Of a stretch of 5,243 nt of DNA, positions 4,489-5,243 are shown piece by piece (the stretch's first letter is position 1; each line of letters opens with the position of its first letter). The stretch covers positions 1 to 5,243 of the forward strand of contig CALXDE010000056.1 of the NCBI GenBank assembly GCA_944386965.1, given 5' to 3'. The notes beneath the pieces were generated by a model. The model worked only from the letters and a program-made list of their open reading frames with translations. It was not told the origin of the DNA and did no database searches. This stretch comes from an uncultured Oscillospiraceae bacterium. GTDB taxonomy: Bacteria > Bacillota_A > Clostridia > Oscillospirales > Oscillospiraceae. A program made the position numbers and the translations under genes.

Positions 4489-5243
4489 ATGCTGGATATC
4501 AAATTTATCCGGGAGAACCCGGAGATCGTGAAGGAAAACATCAAGAAGAAGTTCCAGGACGCCAAGCTTCCCCTGGTGGATGAGGTCATCGCCCTGGACA
4601 GCCAGTACCGCGCCGCCGTCACCGAGGCCAGCGACCTGCGGTCCCAGCGCAACAGCCTCTCCAAGCGGATCGGCATGCTCATGGGTCAGGCCAAGAAGGA
4701 CCCCTCCAAGCTGGCGGAGGCCGAGGCCGTCAAGGCCCAGGTGAAGGCCCAGGCCGACCGGCTGGCGGAGCTGGAGGCCAAGGAGGAGGAGCTCGCCCCC
4801 CAGATCCGTCACATCCTGCTCCAGATCCCCAACATCATCGACCCCTCCGTGCCCATCGGGCCCGACGACTCCTGCAACGTGGAGGTGGAGCGCTTCGGAG
4901 AGCCGGTGGTGCCCGACTTCCCCATCCCCTACCACACGGAGATCATGGAGCGGTTCGACGGCATCGACATGGACGCCGCCGGCCGGGTGTCCGGCAACGG
5001 GTTCTACTATCTCCTGGGGGACATCGCCCGCCTCCACGAGGCTGTCCTGGCCTACGCCCGGGACTTTATGATCGACAAGGGCTTCACCTTCTGCGTCCCC
5101 CCCTTCATGATCCACGGCAACGTGGTGGAGGGCGTCATGTCCCAGACGGAGATGGACGCCATGATGTACAAGATCGAGGGAGAGGACCTCTACCTCATCG
5201 GCACCAGCGAACACTCCATGATCGGCCGCTTCCTGGACCAGAT
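4489..5243 (+). CDS. serS: Seryl-tRNA synthetase (SerRS), 5' part, runs off the right edge
   Basis: This class II aminoacyl-tRNA synthetase activates serine with ATP and charges tRNA-Ser in the cytoplasm. The window holds 251 codons, more than half of a protein that is usually about 430 residues. The N-terminus MLDIKFIRENPEIVKENIKK is the classical SerRS start. Residues about 30-110, rich in K, E, A and L, form the two-helix coiled-coil arm that grips the long variable arm of tRNA-Ser; IPNIIDPSVPIG follows. The catalytic domain begins with the motif-1 area, VSGNGFYYLLGDIARLHEAV (167-186). Serine-binding LYLIGTSEHSMIG contains T239-S240-E241. Most bacterial SerRS have TAE here, and the usual HWELG and FxxLKGxGARL wording is also altered, so this belongs to a divergent subtype that I recall from gut Clostridia. 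The start is set by GAGGT at 4474-4478, 10 nt before the ATG. No T-box or clear promoter is recognisable upstream. Confidence 0.95.
   Translation, partial: MLDIKFIRENPEIVKENIKKKFQDAKLPLVDEVIALDSQYRAAVTEASDLRSQRNSLSKRIGMLMGQAKKDPSKLAEAEAVKAQVKAQADRLAELEAKEEELAPQIRHILLQIPNIIDPSVPIGPDDSCNVEVERFGEPVVPDFPIPYHTEIMERFDGIDMDAAGRVSGNGFYYLLGDIARLHEAVLAYARDFMIDKGFTFCVPPFMIHGNVVEGVMSQTEMDAMMYKIEGEDLYLIGTSEHSMIGRFLDQ

Overview
The window is GC-rich, with coding sequence biased towards G and C at third positions. It carries a Firmicutes-type soj/spo0J (parA/parB) pair with parS sites of sequence TGTTTCACGTGAAACA. The seryl-tRNA synthetase begins MLDIKFIRENPEIV and has the variant GTSEHSMIG active-site segment that I associate with gut Clostridia. 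Together these point to a high-GC member of the Oscillospiraceae (Flavonifractor / Lawsonibacter / Oscillibacter-like). That assignment is an inference from memory, not a search result. All supported genes are on the plus strand.

Layout. (1) Positions 1-1682 hold the larger part of a GH13 alpha-glycosidase (neopullulanase / cyclomaltodextrinase-like). All four catalytic motifs are intact, but the frame is interrupted by an in-frame TAA at 159-161. Recognisable GH13 sequence continues immediately after the stop, so the gene is either freshly broken or misread. (2) Positions 1683-1918 are a 236-bp control region. It has a parS site inside a 32-bp perfect palindrome followed by five T residues (a likely terminator for the glycosidase), a second parS site 47 bp further on, a GC-rich hairpin, and a credible promoter and ribosome binding site for parA. 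(3) Positions 1919-3578 are the parA-parB operon, with a 43-bp gap. (4) A third parS site lies 22 bp after parB, so the operon is bracketed by the sites its own ParB should bind. (5) Positions 3617 to about 4470 are more than 800 bp with no believable gene but an unusual density of perfect inverted repeats. (6) From 4489 to the right edge is the first 251 codons of serS.

How it works together. ParB should load as a CTP-dependent clamp on the three parS sites and spread from them. ParA, the partner ATPase, should be stimulated by the Lys-containing N-terminus of ParB, to segregate the replication origin and load condensin. The parS cluster and nearby serS suggest an origin-proximal position. 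The mnmG-rsmG pair that usually precedes soj in Firmicutes is absent, and a glycosidase stands there instead. The glycosidase and serS are probably separate transcription units with no functional link to parAB.
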